From positions 4,639,482 to 4,703,481 of the forward strand of contig NC_030990.1 in the NCBI RefSeq assembly GCF_000149955.1: 64,000 nt of DNA. Reading direction: 5' to 3'. Positions 33,523-45,466 of the stretch are shown here, piece after piece. The position numbers and the translations under genes are program-made. The DNA is from Fusarium oxysporum f. sp. lycopersici 4287. Lineage: Eukaryota; Ascomycota; Sordariomycetes; Hypocreales; Nectriaceae. Below the pieces are notes generated by a model. The model was not told where the DNA came from. It ran no database searches and saw only the letters and a program-made list of their open reading frames with translations. Position 1 is the stretch's first letter; each line of letters starts with the position of its first letter.

Positions 33523-34024
33523 TCTCACCGCTATGGTTTGAATTATATGCCAACGCAACTCTTAGCTAGTAGAATAGTCTGTATTTCACCCCTTAGCAAT
33601 GAATCCACAGTATCCCAGGTTCTTCAGGCCACGGACCAAAACCGCATTAATTCCGTCATGGCAGTGCACTCTTACCTCTTACCCCGACCAATAATCTCAT
33701 CTGAATTTCGGATTACTTCCCCCACATGTTTCCGTGGCGCATGGCTAATCTAGATGACGTTAGCTCCCGTAACCTTGAAAAAGCCGAAAAACCCACATAT
33801 TTTTCGGGTTGTGGGAGATCTAAGTGAACGCGAATGCATCCAGTCCTTCATTATGCCGCCACCAAGGCTGAGGCATCCACTCGGATCGGTATTGCGTAAC
33901 GGACGTGTAAGCTGTAATTCTCCGAACCACCAATCCGATGAACTGTATTATATATAAAAGCTAACCTAATCGCTTCTGAATATGCTTCTTTACAACCTTC
34001 TCACTCATCAATCCTTTGTTCAAC
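33523..34024. other. Intergenic with dioxygenase promoter
   Basis: No gene. Near-palindromic repeats around gccgaaaaacccacatatttttcggg (33782-33807) and a strong TATA (33951-33960) sit upstream of 34025. Confidence 0.5.
33951..33960 (+). promoter_or_regulatory. TATA box of the intradiol dioxygenase gene
   Basis: TATATAAAAG, 65 nt upstream of the ATG at 34025, a strong consensus match. Confidence 0.55.
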
Positions 34025-35252
34025 ATGGTCTCTTTCAAGTCCCTCGCTTCAGCGGGTTTCGTTCTCGCTGGTCTTGTTTCCGCTCATCCTGGTGAGAAAC
34101 ATGATCATCAGAAGATTAAGAGACAGATCCAGACTCGGGACACTATCGCCAACTTGGGCCAGCGATCATTGAACGCATGCTCTAGTTCTCTGCATGCCCG
34201 GGAGCTGAAGGCTCGTTCGATTGCTCGCCGAGCAGAGAAGGTCGAGAAGCTTCGCAAGAGACTTGGAATCAAGACTGGTATGCTAAAAAATCCCTTTTCG
34301 ACTTTTTTTCTGGCACTAATATTCTTCAACAGCCGCCAAGAAGCACCGCCGTGATGAAGATGATATTGTCAAGTGGGAGGCTGTCAACCACAACAAGACT
34401 GGAGTCTCCAACAACAACATGTTCACTCCTCTCGAGACAGTCTTTGGCGCCAACTCCAGCTGTATCCTGTCTCCTGAGATCACTGCCGGTCCTTACTACA
34501 TCGTCGGCGAATACCTGCGATCCAACGTCATCGAGAAAGAGTTCTGCGACGGAGTGCCTCTGTTCCTCGAGGTCCAATACGTCGATGTCTCCACCTGCAA
34601 TGGAGTCCCCAACTTGGCCACCGACGTTTGGAACTGCAATGCCACTGGTGTTTACTCCGGCGTTAGCTCCCAAGCTGGTCTGAACACCACTTTCCTTCGT
34701 GGTATTCAGATCACCGATCATGATGGTGTCGTTCAGTTTGAGACAATCTTCCCTGGACATTACGAGGGACGCGCTACCCATACTCATCTCCTCACTCACG
34801 CCAATGCCTCGGTGTCTTCCAATGGCACAATCCAGGTCTATAACAGCCCTGTTCAACACATTGGTCAGCTTTTCTGGCCCGAGGATCTCCGTGAAGAAGT
34901 TGAAGCTCTTGCTCCTTACAACACCAACACTGTCGAAGTGACCACCAACGAGGAGGATATGTGGTCTGTCCTTCAGGCCGATGAGTCTTATGACCCCTTC
35001 CCTCAGTACGTCTACCTGGGAGACTCTGTCCAGGATGGAATCTTTGCTTGGATTCAGATTGGTATCAACACTACTGCGGACTACACCTCAGATGAGTACT
35101 ACGGTGTCGCTGGATACTTGGCTAGCGATGGTGGCCATGCTTTGGACAGTGGTATTGGTGGAGGCGGCGGTGGCGGTGGCCAGGGAGGTCAACCTCCTTC
35201 GGGCAGTGGAACCCCTCCTGCTGGCCAGCCCACTGGAACTCGCTCTGCATAA
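34025..35252 (+). CDS. Secreted intradiol ring-cleavage dioxygenase
   Basis: Exons 34025-34277 and 34333-35252 encode 390 residues. A signal peptide (about residues 1-20, ending VSAHP) is followed by a basic pro-region with KR/RR sites. A protocatechuate/catechol-dioxygenase-like beta-sandwich then runs from about residue 115 to 330. The Fe(III) ligands expected in the family are visible: Y192 (GVYSG), Y228, H234 and H236 (Y-x5-H-x-H in GHYEGRATHTH). Other family blocks are GPYYIVGE and DVWNCNATG. The tail is Gly/Pro/Ser-rich and low complexity. Extracellular members act on catechols, for example from lignin or plant phenolics; that role is inferred. Confidence 0.9.
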
Positions 35253-35714
35253 GCAGTCAGAGATAGACTATCTCTGTGGTCAGTGAGGCCGCAGAGTAAT
35301 GGTTCAAGCAGCTTAGAATGAAGGCGATTGGTGGGTCAATAGTTTGATGTTGCTCCAGGGCTGGTTGCTAATGGAGGAAGGGGAAAGTAAAAACGTGTAA
35401 CAGCTAGACTATATTGATTCGGCGATTAGGTAAAACGTGCTACATAAAACCAAGAATTTGGGTATCTCTCTACATGTCTACCGACCGCCGGTCTCACCAT
35501 CTTCAGACTTATTCTAGGTTCTATTATCTCTAACCTCATGTTTGCGTGAGTTCCTGACCTCGCTGGTTGCTTCTGGTGAGTCACATGCTGATTGAGGTCT
35601 AGGTAAAATGCCAGATGCTCTTATAATTCGTGATTCCGGGCTTTAGGACAATTAGCTTTGAATACACCTTGATTGAAACAGGTCTCTAGATATCCTCGTC
35701 TACAATAATCAAAT
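35253..35714. other. Intergenic between convergent genes
   Basis: 3' regions of the dioxygenase and of the minus-strand orphan gene. Nothing else seen. Confidence 0.5.
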
Positions 35715-37153
35715 TTAACTAACAAATTGATCAGGTCTCCACTGCGATTGCTGTTGCCCATCATCTACTGGATTAGGGCCAGGCGCTGTTGGCTGCTGGC
35801 CAGGAGGCAGTGCCGGACCACCATCTGTTCTCACCCATGGCGACTGTATAGTCCCATCGTCGCGTAAGATCCAATACTCCAGAGGAGAAGCGCTCCCGAT
35901 ATCCCAAGGCCATCCTTGGGTATTAACACCTCTACTTAATAAAAGGACGAATGCAGGAGCATCAGTATGCGAATGCTTGGTGCTCACAGGCAATACATTG
36001 AAGGGGATGTTTAGAATTCCGTTGGTGTCAACCCCTGGATCCCAATAACTTGGATCCGTCGTCGTCGTCAAGCCCATCCGCCCTTCAATAAGGTACGTCA
36101 GGAGGGGTAGATCGCCATCTCGCGAGTAAATTGTCGCGAGACCCTTCAGCGGGTGGTTTGTCTCGTCAAATCTGAACTCTACCTCAGGGTAGATACCTTC
36201 AGCGTCGTCACATGGCGCTGGGTAGACCTCGAAAGCCTGCGCAGGGTAGCCCGAGTTGGGGAACTCATCAAATGGATTTATCACGTGTGGCCCGCCTGCT
36301 ATAGGCGTGTAGTTCTTGACGTGGGAATTATTACGCCACATTCTGAACCAATTGGTCAGGTTCGACCCTTCGTCTTGGTAGCTGAGCTTGAATTTCTTGA
36401 CAAATGCCGGAAATTGTTTATATGCCGTCTTGAAGACCTCGTTTACATTGGCAGTAAACTGACTCGTGAGTTGCTCAACTTCCCTTTGGATCTCTTCGTG
36501 TGTTGTAGTCTTGTCTGCAAGGTCTGTTGTTTTTGGGTCAGCTTAACGATGCGCTTTCAGCAGGGTATAAAGGTTGAGATACTGACTGACCTTGTAACGC
36601 GATTATCTGGCATGCCAAAGCAAAGCCCGCCATGCCGAACGCCCACCCGAGGGCCTTGTCAAGGTCATCAAGGTAAGTCGCCGCGGCTAGATGCGACTAG
36701 TCTGCAGAGTGGTTGTTGGTGGCAGAGAGGCACGATGGGGCTGGTGCACAAGGTTGACCTGTTGTGAATACGGGGTCTGATGTGTATTAGGGAGGCATCC
36801 TGCCCAGTTAAAACATTGAAGATATTCTGGACATTATACGCAGCACCTTCTGCACCCTTGCTATTAAAGGCATGAAGATAGCTCTTAATCCCGTTGGTAT
36901 CATTGTTTTGGACGGCAATAGGATAGTCATTCTGCCAGGTCTCAATTATTGTGAGAGAAGAGAACAGCATCCCGATATCCGTCAGCTGCTCTTGTTGAAC
37001 CTGGATGGACTGGAGCGTGTCTTGTATGTTGTTCAACGCGCTCATGATCTGATTCTGGCGCTCTTCGGCGGCTTGGTCCGCCTGTTCCTTTTCGATCGAA
37101 CTGATAGCGATTTTGACGACAGTGCCGGCGACCTGACCAGCGGCTGCCGCCAT
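35715..37153 (-). CDS. Orphan protein with N-terminal coiled-coil and a hydrophobic helix
   Basis: Proposed exons (minus): 36772-37153, 36591-36686 and 35715-36523, giving 428 residues. The junction at 36686 uses a phase-1 GTATTC...CTAG intron and is the least certain. The N-terminal 130 residues are helical and Gln/Glu-rich with coiled-coil character (EERQNQIMSALNNIQ, IQVQQEQLTDIG). Exon 2 encodes a ~20-residue hydrophobic segment (KALGWAFGMAGFALACQIIA). The C-terminal ~300 residues look beta-rich and globular, ending in a Pro/Gln-rich tail. I do not recognise the family. Long helices plus one hydrophobic hairpin-like segment resemble alpha-helical pore-forming proteins in outline only. Confidence 0.6.
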
Positions 37154-37999
37154 GACTGTTTGTGTGCGATTGGGAAATTGTAAATGGAGTGGGTTCCTTG
37201 ATAGAATTGGAAGTGGGATGGTAAATGCTGAGGTTTGGTCAAGCAATTCATCCGGACTCTTGCTGAATATATATAGTTGTCCACCACGAATACTTTACCT
37301 ACTATCACGTGTAGCTAACTAAAGAGGGTTGAGCTCGGTGGCTGGATCATACTTTTATGAAGGTCTATCTGCAGCACATTATCACGAATATGGACGAGTG
37401 CATCGTGTAATGTGTTGCCGTGACCCTCACTGCCAGAATCAGTTCAACCCTTTTAGCGTGCACATTTTGGTCTCGAAGGGCCTGTGGACAGTAGATGCAC
37501 GATTGCGGTGTAGAACGAGAGCCCAATGTATCCGTACTGAGTTTAGTGTGGCCGCTGGTTCACTGGGCTTTAGGCGATGGCTTTCGAGGCGTATTTATTT
37601 CGTTGTAGTAGGTATCGCTGAAATTCCAAGTGGGGTAATAATACACACTATTGCCCAGCCTATCGTAAATATGCATAAACCTTTGTCCTCCTATCAACTG
37701 AAGCATCAGTGCAGGTAGTAAGCTGTGGAATAGGTCTAGACCTAGGGCTGCGATGCGATACATCAAGCCATGTCACCAACTATTGGATATCTTTCCGAAT
37801 TGAGCTACTTTCAGCTTGCGGAGGCGCAGGCCAGATGAAACCTTGAACAGGGTTCGTGGGATTACTACCAGATACAGCTAGATCCTTTGACATGGTCCGA
37901 AAATCCCGACCTTTACCATCATTCCAATCCATATAGAATTGTATTTTCAGTACTTTTGCCTCATTGCAGCATTTCAATTCCAACAACATCACGCGAATC
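37154..37999. other. Intergenic, divergent promoter region
   Basis: Lies between the divergent orphan gene and the Zn2Cys6 gene. Short ORFs only; none credible. Confidence 0.5.
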
Positions 38000-39613
38000 A
38001 TGCGTCCGTGGAGACACCCTCGATTCAAGACTGCCGGTCCATTGGATAAACGCCGCACCGCCCATCGGTGCGAGCAGTGCCGCGTGAGTCGAACAAAGGC
38101 AAGCCACGACCATGCCGCCTTGTCTTTTCTTTTCTTTTCTTCTCGACGTGCTGGCCCCGTCTGATAGTGTGATGCCGAACGCCATGCAGCGCCTGTAGAT
38201 CGCGCGTGACCAGGTGCCAGGATCGAACACCCCAGATGGCAACGCAGCTTGACATCATCTTGCCAATCGCCGTGGCCAGTCCAGATGAAAGCCAGCTCCA
38301 GCTCTGCCTGCGTCGCGCCTACGAATTTGTCGGGACTTGCCCGTCGCCTACAACGGATCTGTTCTCAACCGACGTGTTCTTGCGGCTCTCCCAAGAGGAC
38401 GAGAGTATTCGGGCGGCTCTTGTTCTTATTGGCGACGTGTATGTCACCAATAGCCAACAGCCAGCGCAGAGCCAACAGGGGGATGTGCTCATGGAGACGG
38501 AGCAAAACGAGCTCTATGCCACGATTCAAACGCGCATCCAAAAGCCCGACGCGCATACTGACCCTTCCCTGTTTCTGTTGACTCTCCTGTTTTGTATCAT
38601 GCAGGTATTCTACCATCGGACCTGGATACCTCAATCTATGATTAACAACTATAAATAGTTAATGAGCAATCGGAGCACTAATGTCTGCTTGCAGATCTTG
38701 GACCAGGTCGCCTTCTACATTGTGCACCCTCGTGGTCCTGATAGACTTTCGACACAGTTTGACAAATCTACACTTCTGGTATTTCGATTTCTTCAAGGAG
38801 TAGGAAAACTATTGCGCGATGAATGCACGACGTTTGCAAATGCAGAATGGTGCAAAACATATCAAGACGTCAAGGTGGGCGGGGTTCCTATCAACAGGGA
38901 ACAGGATACGTGGTTCTTCGAGTGTGTATGCATCTTTGTCGCGAGGTTGACTGATATCAATGTCCAGTATGCCCGCTCACCCTTGTCGCCGATACACGTA
39001 GGCCTAGTTTTCTGATTCAATTTCCATGTCTCATATTTGGCTTGATCAAGAGAGGCAGTTTACTCGCGTTCCTGGGTTCATCCATGACGCAATGGACTGT
39101 ACCTGCTCGGACTGTGCCGAGGCCTCAACTTACGTCAAGCACCTAGCAACAGGGCAAAATATCATGCGGCAAGCTGTAGAGCTCCTCGAGTCTATTGACA
39201 GGTTTGACGAACTGTTAAGCGGCTCAAAACTCGCTCACGACTCAGCGTATGACATGTTCCACGCCCATTCATTGTGTCTGAAGATAGGTACACTTCGGCT
39301 ATTTTCCCACTTCCTCTGGCAAAAAGCTCCTTTCTCCGAAGAGGCTTTGCGTGAGTCAGGTATCCAGGCTTACGCGCAAACTGCCTTGAACCACGTCGGG
39401 AACAGGTTGCAGTATTGTGGGCTCGAGGCCGTGATTTATATTCAGCATCTTGTAGTCATTGGAATTGAAGTGCGGGACCTAGCGAGCAGACATCTCGTTA
39501 CCTCGTTGTTGCAGAAGATTAGAAGCCAAGGGTTTATAATTGTAGAAGTCTATATTGCAAACTTGCAACTAGCTTGGGAGGCAGTTCCAGGAGCTTCGGG
39601 TCCTGCTACTTGA
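38000..39613 (+). pseudogene. Zn2Cys6 transcription factor with frameshifted zinc cluster
   Basis: The ATG at 38000 opens a basic arm and the first half of a binuclear cluster (RRTAHRCEQCRVSRTK). After a possible GC-AG intron (AAG|GCAAGC...GATAG, 38097 to about 38167), the sequence continues CDAER. A one-base shift is then needed to read PCSACRSRVTRC, which completes the spacing C-x2-C-x6-C-x5-C-x2-C-x6-C. Downstream the body is open: 38236 onward (MATQLDIILPI), an intron at about 38604-38694 and a second at about 38999-39052, ending with the stop at 39611-39613. It has the helical regulator body but no readable DNA-binding domain as assembled. Initiation at 38236 could give a protein without zinc fingers. 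Confidence 0.6.
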
Positions 39614-39880
39614 CGTTCTTCTCTAAACCGGCCTGTTCTAAGTATGACGGCTGAGATAAGGAGCCGTAATCAGTTAAGTCTGGAGTCTGCAAGTAAATAC
39701 CTTCTGTCATGTTCCAGTAAAGCCTGTCATTGAAAATTAAGTCGACTGGCATCTATTTGAGATTGTCCAAGGCGCAAGTGGATAAAGAATATCACAAGAG
39801 TGAGAGCCATTTGGGCTATTATGAATGGAGCTGTGACCCAGTGCAACTAAAATTACACTTCTAGCGACTCGGCAGTGAGA

Positions 39881-40326
39881 CTAGATCAAATCAGAACAGG
39901 ACATGACAGTCAAGACTAGGCCTAACTTTCGACCTTGCGTAGGCTTTGCAAACGGGAAGGCAATAAATCCGGTCGAGGGGACAGGGGATCCATCGAGGTT
40001 CCGGGAAGAATACTGAAATCGGAAAGAGGCCATTCCAGCAGGGACATTCAAATGAGAGCTGGCGATGGCAGCGAGCTTTAGTAGATCCCCTGGCTTCGAC
40101 GTGGAGAAATCATCTGCCGTTGCGTAGAAGTCAAAGTTGAACGCTGTTCCGAGCGTCTCAAGGTCTGCTGCATTGAGATGGCGAGGACTTGTTGGCATGT
40201 CTCATTGCAACCGTAATATTGAGCGACTTCGCTGCTCATGTTGAAATTCAATGTTTGGCCTATGCCTGTCTGAGCCTTGGCTGTCGACGCCAGGAACAGA
40301 ATGGCGAGTCTGGGAGAGATAATCAT
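39881..40326 (-). pseudogene. 5' fragment of a secreted alpha/beta hydrolase
   Basis: From the ATG at 40326 there is a signal peptide (MIISPRLAILFLASTAKAQ) and then YYGCNETCQQVLAIS. A frame change near 40150 follows, then NFDFYATADDFSTSKPGDLLK, VPAGMASFRFQYSS and STGFIAFPFAKP. This matches the N-terminal region of fungal secreted alpha/beta hydrolases. The GXSXG nucleophile region is absent: homology ends at about 39900, where a stop follows. It is a frameshifted and 3'-truncated relic. Confidence 0.6.
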
Positions 40327-40737
40327 TTTGGGATTGAGTTGAACAAAGCTGTTTAGAAAGCGCATATAGACGATGTTTTCTGAAATGCGTCTTGAAGTCA
40401 AGGAAGGAGGCATGGTTTAATACCTGAAAAACTCAATGGATGCGGATTGAGCGGATGGAGTTAGAGACTTTGCCAGTTCGTGATATTTGATCATCATCAG
40501 ATTCGGGACGGTGGCAATTAGACAAACAACTCACTAGAGCAAAGTTCGCCTGAACCCTACTCTGTCCGATCAAGCGCACAGACGCAGGATTCATGAAAGA
40601 GGTGTGGCTTTCAGCCCTTATCGTCTCGGTTCCTATGTGCCGTCGCCCGAAAATACATGGGCGACGTCGTCCAAAGAAATTCAAGGCGTAAGCGGGACTA
40701 GAGTTCGAACTAGAATTACTTGGTGTAAGAACAAGCC

Positions 40738-40800
40738 TTTTCTGTAGGGATCGTGTAAGTCATGCTTAATCAGGATAAGTTATAAATCTGACACGCCCTC
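40738..40800 (+). repeat. Diverged direct repeat, copy 1
   Basis: Shares tgtagggatcg...ggataagttataaatctg with copy 2, where it reads ttgtagggatcg...gggataagttgcagatctg. Confidence 0.4.
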
Positions 40801-41055
40801 CGCGGCTACCGCCCACCCACATACACTCTCAAAGGAACCAAGCGCTATATACGTGAGCTAAATTACAACAATTAGTTACTACTCCATGTAGCTTAGATGA
40901 AAGCTTACTGCATCCCTCTGTAGATGGAGTTATGCCCCGGTTGCCCCAAGCGCAATTAAGGTAGAAATCGAGCTGTTTTGATTATCGCAAATCAAATCTT
41001 ACTAAGACGGCATAGTTGCCAGCCCCATTTTGAAGGCGTTGGTCCCTTGATCTTT

Positions 41056-41108
41056 CTTGTAGGGATCGCACAATCTATCCTAGATCGGGATAAGTTGCAG
41101 ATCTGCAA
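41056..41108 (+). repeat. Diverged direct repeat, copy 2
   Basis: The second copy of the unit at 40738, about 300 bp away. A weaker third copy (aagggttgcaccat...ggattgggacataaatct) lies at about 41174-41220. They may be remnants of a mobile element or an old tandem duplication. Confidence 0.4.
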
Positions 41109-41479
41109 AGCATACCCTGCATCTTGTTTCGAGACGAATTCCGGCCTTAACGTTGTTAAATCTATTTTCTCTTATGCAAGGGTTGCACCATTAATTTTGG
41201 ATTGGGACATAAATCTCCAACCGCTCACGGTTGTTCTTGTAAACGGCACTTCAATCTTTCTAAAGCTCAAGCTGGCTGCTCCGGAACATCAGAAATAGCT
41301 AAAGGCCCTCTCATAAACAGAAGTCTATCTAAGTCTTCTTGAATTTCTCCTGAGAAAGTCCTTATTTTAATCTTATCCAACTTCTCACTTCTTCCTTAAC
41401 TCCCCTTTACTAAAGTCTTATTCTTTCACTTTCCTTTTTTCTACATTCTCTGCAGTTTCATCCTTATATCATCCCAAGT

Positions 41480-42640
41480 ATGCCTCGGACATGCCATGGT
41501 CAGTATATATGAACTCATATCATTTGTGATGTTTCTCTAACTCATAGCCATATCCAGCACTCGAAGTCACTGACACGAAGTGGGACTTCTGTCCAAATCT
41601 AGCAGCAGCCTACATCATGATGGTAGTCTTCGCCTTAGCGACATTTACACACGCCGTTCAAGCCGTCAGATATCGCAAGCCGTATTGCTGGACAATTGCA
41701 ATGAGCGGTTTGCCTCAGACCCTAGCATATCTCTTTCGGATTCTTAGCATTAAGAATCCGGCGAGTCTAGGGCTTTATGCAGCATGGTTTGTTTTAATCA
41801 TGGTATGTATAAAGCTCCCATGAGATATGGGTTAGCATTGCTGAATCTCGAAGATTGCGCCAATCTGGACCAACGCATTTGTATACATGATTCTAGGTCG
41901 CATGGTCTGGAACTTCTCGAAAACTTGCAAGGTTTTGGGATTAAGCGCATGGAGAGTTGGGCAACTCTTCGTTATTTTGGATATAGTGTAAGTCAGGTTC
42001 TCTTGAAGGTGACAAGGCACTGATTTACAGGGGATATAGTGCAGCAGTGGTGCAAATCTATGGGGCAGCCACAGCCTCTAACATAAATGCAGCCAAGGAG
42101 GTGATTTTGAGAGGTAATCAGACATTGAATAATTACGTCCCGCGTTACTGATGTTTGCTACAGGATTGCATATTTACATGGCAGGCATTGCTATTCAGCA
42201 ATTATTCATATGCATTTTCTCTGTAATCGCAACATGTTTCCACAGAGATACAACCGTGGTCCTGCCAGGAAATGCCCTCCTGCTCCTTTACTGCTTATAC
42301 TTTGCAGTCATTTTGATATCTGTAGGTTGAATCACTACGGCATAACGCATTTGTGAAATCGCCTGCTAAGTAAGCATAGACCAGAATTATCTTTCGTCTT
42401 ATCGAGTATTCTGGTGGTCTCAATAGTTCCATCCCTCGACATGAAGCTTACCAGTACTGTCTCGATTCTTTACTTATGCTGATCGCATCATGCGTACTCA
42501 ATATTGTACACCCCGGTCGGGTCATGCCCGGAAAGCAAGGAGATCTTCCCAACAAAGCGGAGAGAAAACTGCATGGAATTACACCCGAAGCTTGCGGCGA
42601 TCGTATTCTTCTTTCCAACCAGGTAAACGAAAACGCATAG
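41480..42640 (+). CDS. RTA1-like integral membrane protein
   Basis: Six exons: 41480-41498, 41558-41802, 41854-41987, 42031-42113, 42164-42321 and 42380-42640, about 299 residues. Seven hydrophobic segments and the RTA1/RTM1 hallmarks are present: VRYRKPYCWTIAMSG, APIWTNAFVYMILGRMVW, HIYMAGIAIQQLF, RIIFRLIEYSGG and HEAYQYCLD, then HPGRVMPG. The family (lipid-translocating exporter type) is linked to resistance against 7-aminocholesterol and other membrane-active compounds. A final GTAAAC...TGCAG intron at 42622-42681 could extend the C-terminus to about 42728. No lesion is seen, although the small exons make it invisible to ORF-only searches. Confidence 0.8.
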
Positions 42641-43587
42641 TTCAATGGCTGTCGATGTTGTGAGCTAGAGGTGTTATTTGCAGTCGAGAGCTGTGGCTGA
42701 GAGCTTATATCACCACACAGAGCTTATTTAGCAAGTATGATGACATAGCAGAAAGTGAATAGATGTGCTAGGCATTAATTTTTATCATATCTAGCTCATT
42801 GTGATGATTTGACTCACAATCCGCCACATAATCGAGGCATGGTCATCCTCATGTGGTATCTCCGCGTTTCGGCGGAGTGACATCAATGGCTGGAACTTAG
42901 CGGGCGCACCTCAATTAGATGAGTCTCTGTTAGGTCATATGTCACTCAGGGGGCCAAGAATAAATAAACTCGAGACTAAATTGGTATTTTCTTCAAGAAC
43001 AGCTATAAGAAGCAGTCCATTCATCCGTTGTGGAATCTGGAGGCCGCAGCAGCTTCGTGAAAATTCGTGCACTTTCTGTATATGGGTGGGGTGCACAATT
43101 GAAACAACCCCAACTTCCGGGTCAGAACGGAGGGCTTCTCAAAACTGGCCTCCAAGTAGCTGCTATCGAACTGGTGGTGGCTTGGCTGCAGAGCGATGTG
43201 ACCTTCTCTACCATGGTTTTTGCGGTTCATTAAGATAACTGGCGAGCGGATAAAACGCCAAAGAGTGGTTTTGACGCAACTGGACTGAAATGGGTGTCGA
43301 AGCGTATGCGGAATGTCACAGGCTATCATGCCAATCAAGACAACCTTCTGGGCTTTTAGTCGTAAGGCTGAGCAGCTAGTTTAAGCTTGGCCGTAGGGGC
43401 TGAGCACTGCAGATTGAGATATAGATAACAAGACCATTTCTGCTCCTTGCACCTACATCATTCCCTTCCTGTCCCACCATGTAATTTATCTAATGTCGGC
43501 TCCCAACATGCCATACTAATACAAGATCGTGCTCTTCATAATTTTACTACTCACGAGGTGCGGGAAGCTGAGAACTTCCCTCGTGCA
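42641..43587. other. Intergenic
   Basis: Small overlapping ORFs on both strands (42939-43338) without family content. Promoter of the kelch gene at the right end. Confidence 0.5.
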
Positions 43588-45266
43588 ATGGCAGCCAAGT
43601 CCTGGTTCTTATCGATTGTAGTCTTGGTTACCAGCCTCCATCTTTCGATGCAGAATGATCCCGTCAAGGACTTTTGCCGACGATTTGGACACCAGACAGC
43701 AGTGGTAGATCGAAAGCTATATATCGATGGAGGATTGGTCAACTGGAAACCGCTAGAGACCGACCCAAAGAATTATACAAGTACGCTGTCTTCCCGTATC
43801 TTGCGTGGAGTGAAGTAACCATTTCTCCAGATACCTGGCTGGTGTGGCATGACCTTGATCACAATAGCAAGGATAATATGCCGCAGATTCATGCGAATCT
43901 CAGCAAGAATGTCTCGGTTCCTTCAGTACATGGCGGTGCTCTTTGGGCAGATGATGTTAACTACCGTTTATTCCTCTTCGGCGGCGAATTCTTTAGCGGC
44001 AGCCCGACCACTTCGAACTTCATGTCCTACGATATATGGTATGATCAGTGGGATGATTTCGGACCGCCCTCCGACGATATCAAGCGCGTCAGTTATGGGG
44101 CTGCTACAACTGTAAAGGAGCGAGGGGAAGGGTAAGTTGACGGTTTTCCTAGCTCAGGTGGCCTTTATGCAATAACCAGCACTGACCTCGTTAGATATTA
44201 CTATGGAGGCTACCTTTCGAGAGCTTCTGTGCCCGACTGGAGCGGCGAACGACGTGCGACATCAGATTTAATTCGATACCAGATGGACAGTGATACTTGG
44301 GCCAAACTCTCAGGACCTGATGATATTAAACGCGCTGAAGGAGTCATGACATTTATCCCCGCCAGCGACCGTGGTATGCTGGTCTACTTCGGGGGGTTTC
44401 AGGACCCTGGAGATAATGGCACCATGGTCTCACAGCCATTAGACGAGATCTTTCTCTATGATATGATATCGAACAAGTGGCACGTTCAGAAGGCAAACGG
44501 TACAATTCCTGAGAGTCGGGGAAGATTCTGTGCTGGAGCTGTATGGGCAGAGGATCGCAGCAGCTACAACATGTAAGACGACGCAGTCAGAGTGCCTGGC
44601 TTTGGCCTACTGCTTTCGTGATGCTAACTCATGTATAGATACATTAATGCAGGACATGGGATAGAGGGGCCTGGATTCGATGACGTCTATATCCTCTCTT
44701 TACCTTCTTTCACATGGATCAAAAGCTATCCTCTCGATCAAAACGGGACAGGCTACTACCCATCTCACAGCCTATCATGCGATGTCGTCAACCAAGGCTC
44801 ACAAATGCTCACTATCGGCGGCGCATTCCCACAAGACGAAACATGTGATGTCGATGAGGTTTGGGGAGTTCACAACATCGATCTAGGCAACCGTATCAAA
44901 TCAAACTTCAAGAAGGTCTGGGCAGGCTATGAGCCGAGTCTCTTCGGCTATAAGGTTCCTGGGTTTGTGACGAGTGTTATTGGGGGGACGGAAGATGGAG
45001 GCGCAACCAAGGTCAAGCCTGACCAGGGATTTGTTAATCATGATCTTGGCACGTTGCTAAGTATGAAGGCAGTTTTTACCAATCGTACAAGGCTTGATGA
45101 TGGACGCACTGATCCTAAGGCCGCTGCATCAGAAGGAGGATCAAGCTCAAAATCAGGACTGTCTACAGGGGCAATTATTGGTATTGCTGTTGGCGCTGGA
45201 GTTGTTGTGCTGGCAGTTCTAGTTGGCTTATGGCTGATGCGCAGGAACCGAAAGGCGAAGTGTTGA
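43588..45266 (+). CDS. Kelch-repeat membrane protein, C-terminus replaced by an LTR
   Basis: Exons 43588-43780, 43831-44131, 44195-44572 and 44639-45266 give 499 residues as it stands. A signal peptide (AAKSWFLSIVVLVTSLHLS) is followed by a galactose-oxidase/kelch-type beta-propeller with repeated GG blades (LFLFGGEFF, VYFGGFQDP, LTIGGAFP). A Ser/Gly linker leads to one transmembrane helix (GAIIGIAVGAGVVVLAVLVG), then RRNRKAK. The reading frame then runs into the retrotransposon: its last Cys and stop codon (TGT TGA, 45261-45266) are the first six bases of the left LTR. The original cytoplasmic tail is at 50461-50736. Related fungal cell-surface kelch proteins have unclear roles, some in polarity or cell contact. 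Confidence 0.85.
45256..45260. repeat. Target-site duplication, left copy (CGAAG)
   Basis: CGAAG directly precedes the left LTR and is repeated at 50456-50460. Five-base duplications are standard for Ty1/copia integration. Confidence 0.9.
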
Positions 45267-45466
45267 ATGTTGGAGGGTTCACCCTCAACTTCAGGATTAA
45301 GGTTCAGGATTAAAGTTTGACGCCCTAAACTTAGATCGTAGGACTTTCATCTAGGACTTTCTAGGACTCAAGTCCTAGAAGGAACCAGTCAAAGATATAA
45401 GGTCTCAATGGTCCTTCGATTGCGAAAGAATCAAGAAATATACACGATTCACCTTAATATCTGACA
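45261..45466 (+). repeat. Left LTR (206 bp)
   Basis: Begins TGTTGAATG and ends TCTGACA, so has TG...CA termini. Internally it has short repeats (caggattaa twice; ctaggact / aagtcctag inverted). A gatataagg near 45393 may serve as its TATA element. It matches 50250-50455 over its full length. Confidence 0.95.

Larger units (their letters stand above)
40327..41479. other. Intergenic with diverged direct repeats
   Basis: No gene. It contains two or three diverged copies of a ~60-bp unit (listed separately). Confidence 0.5.

Noticed and set aside
21290..35252. Secondary-metabolite cluster
   Set aside because: An acyltransferase, an FAD monooxygenase and a dioxygenase are present, but no backbone synthase, transporter or pathway regulator lies among them.
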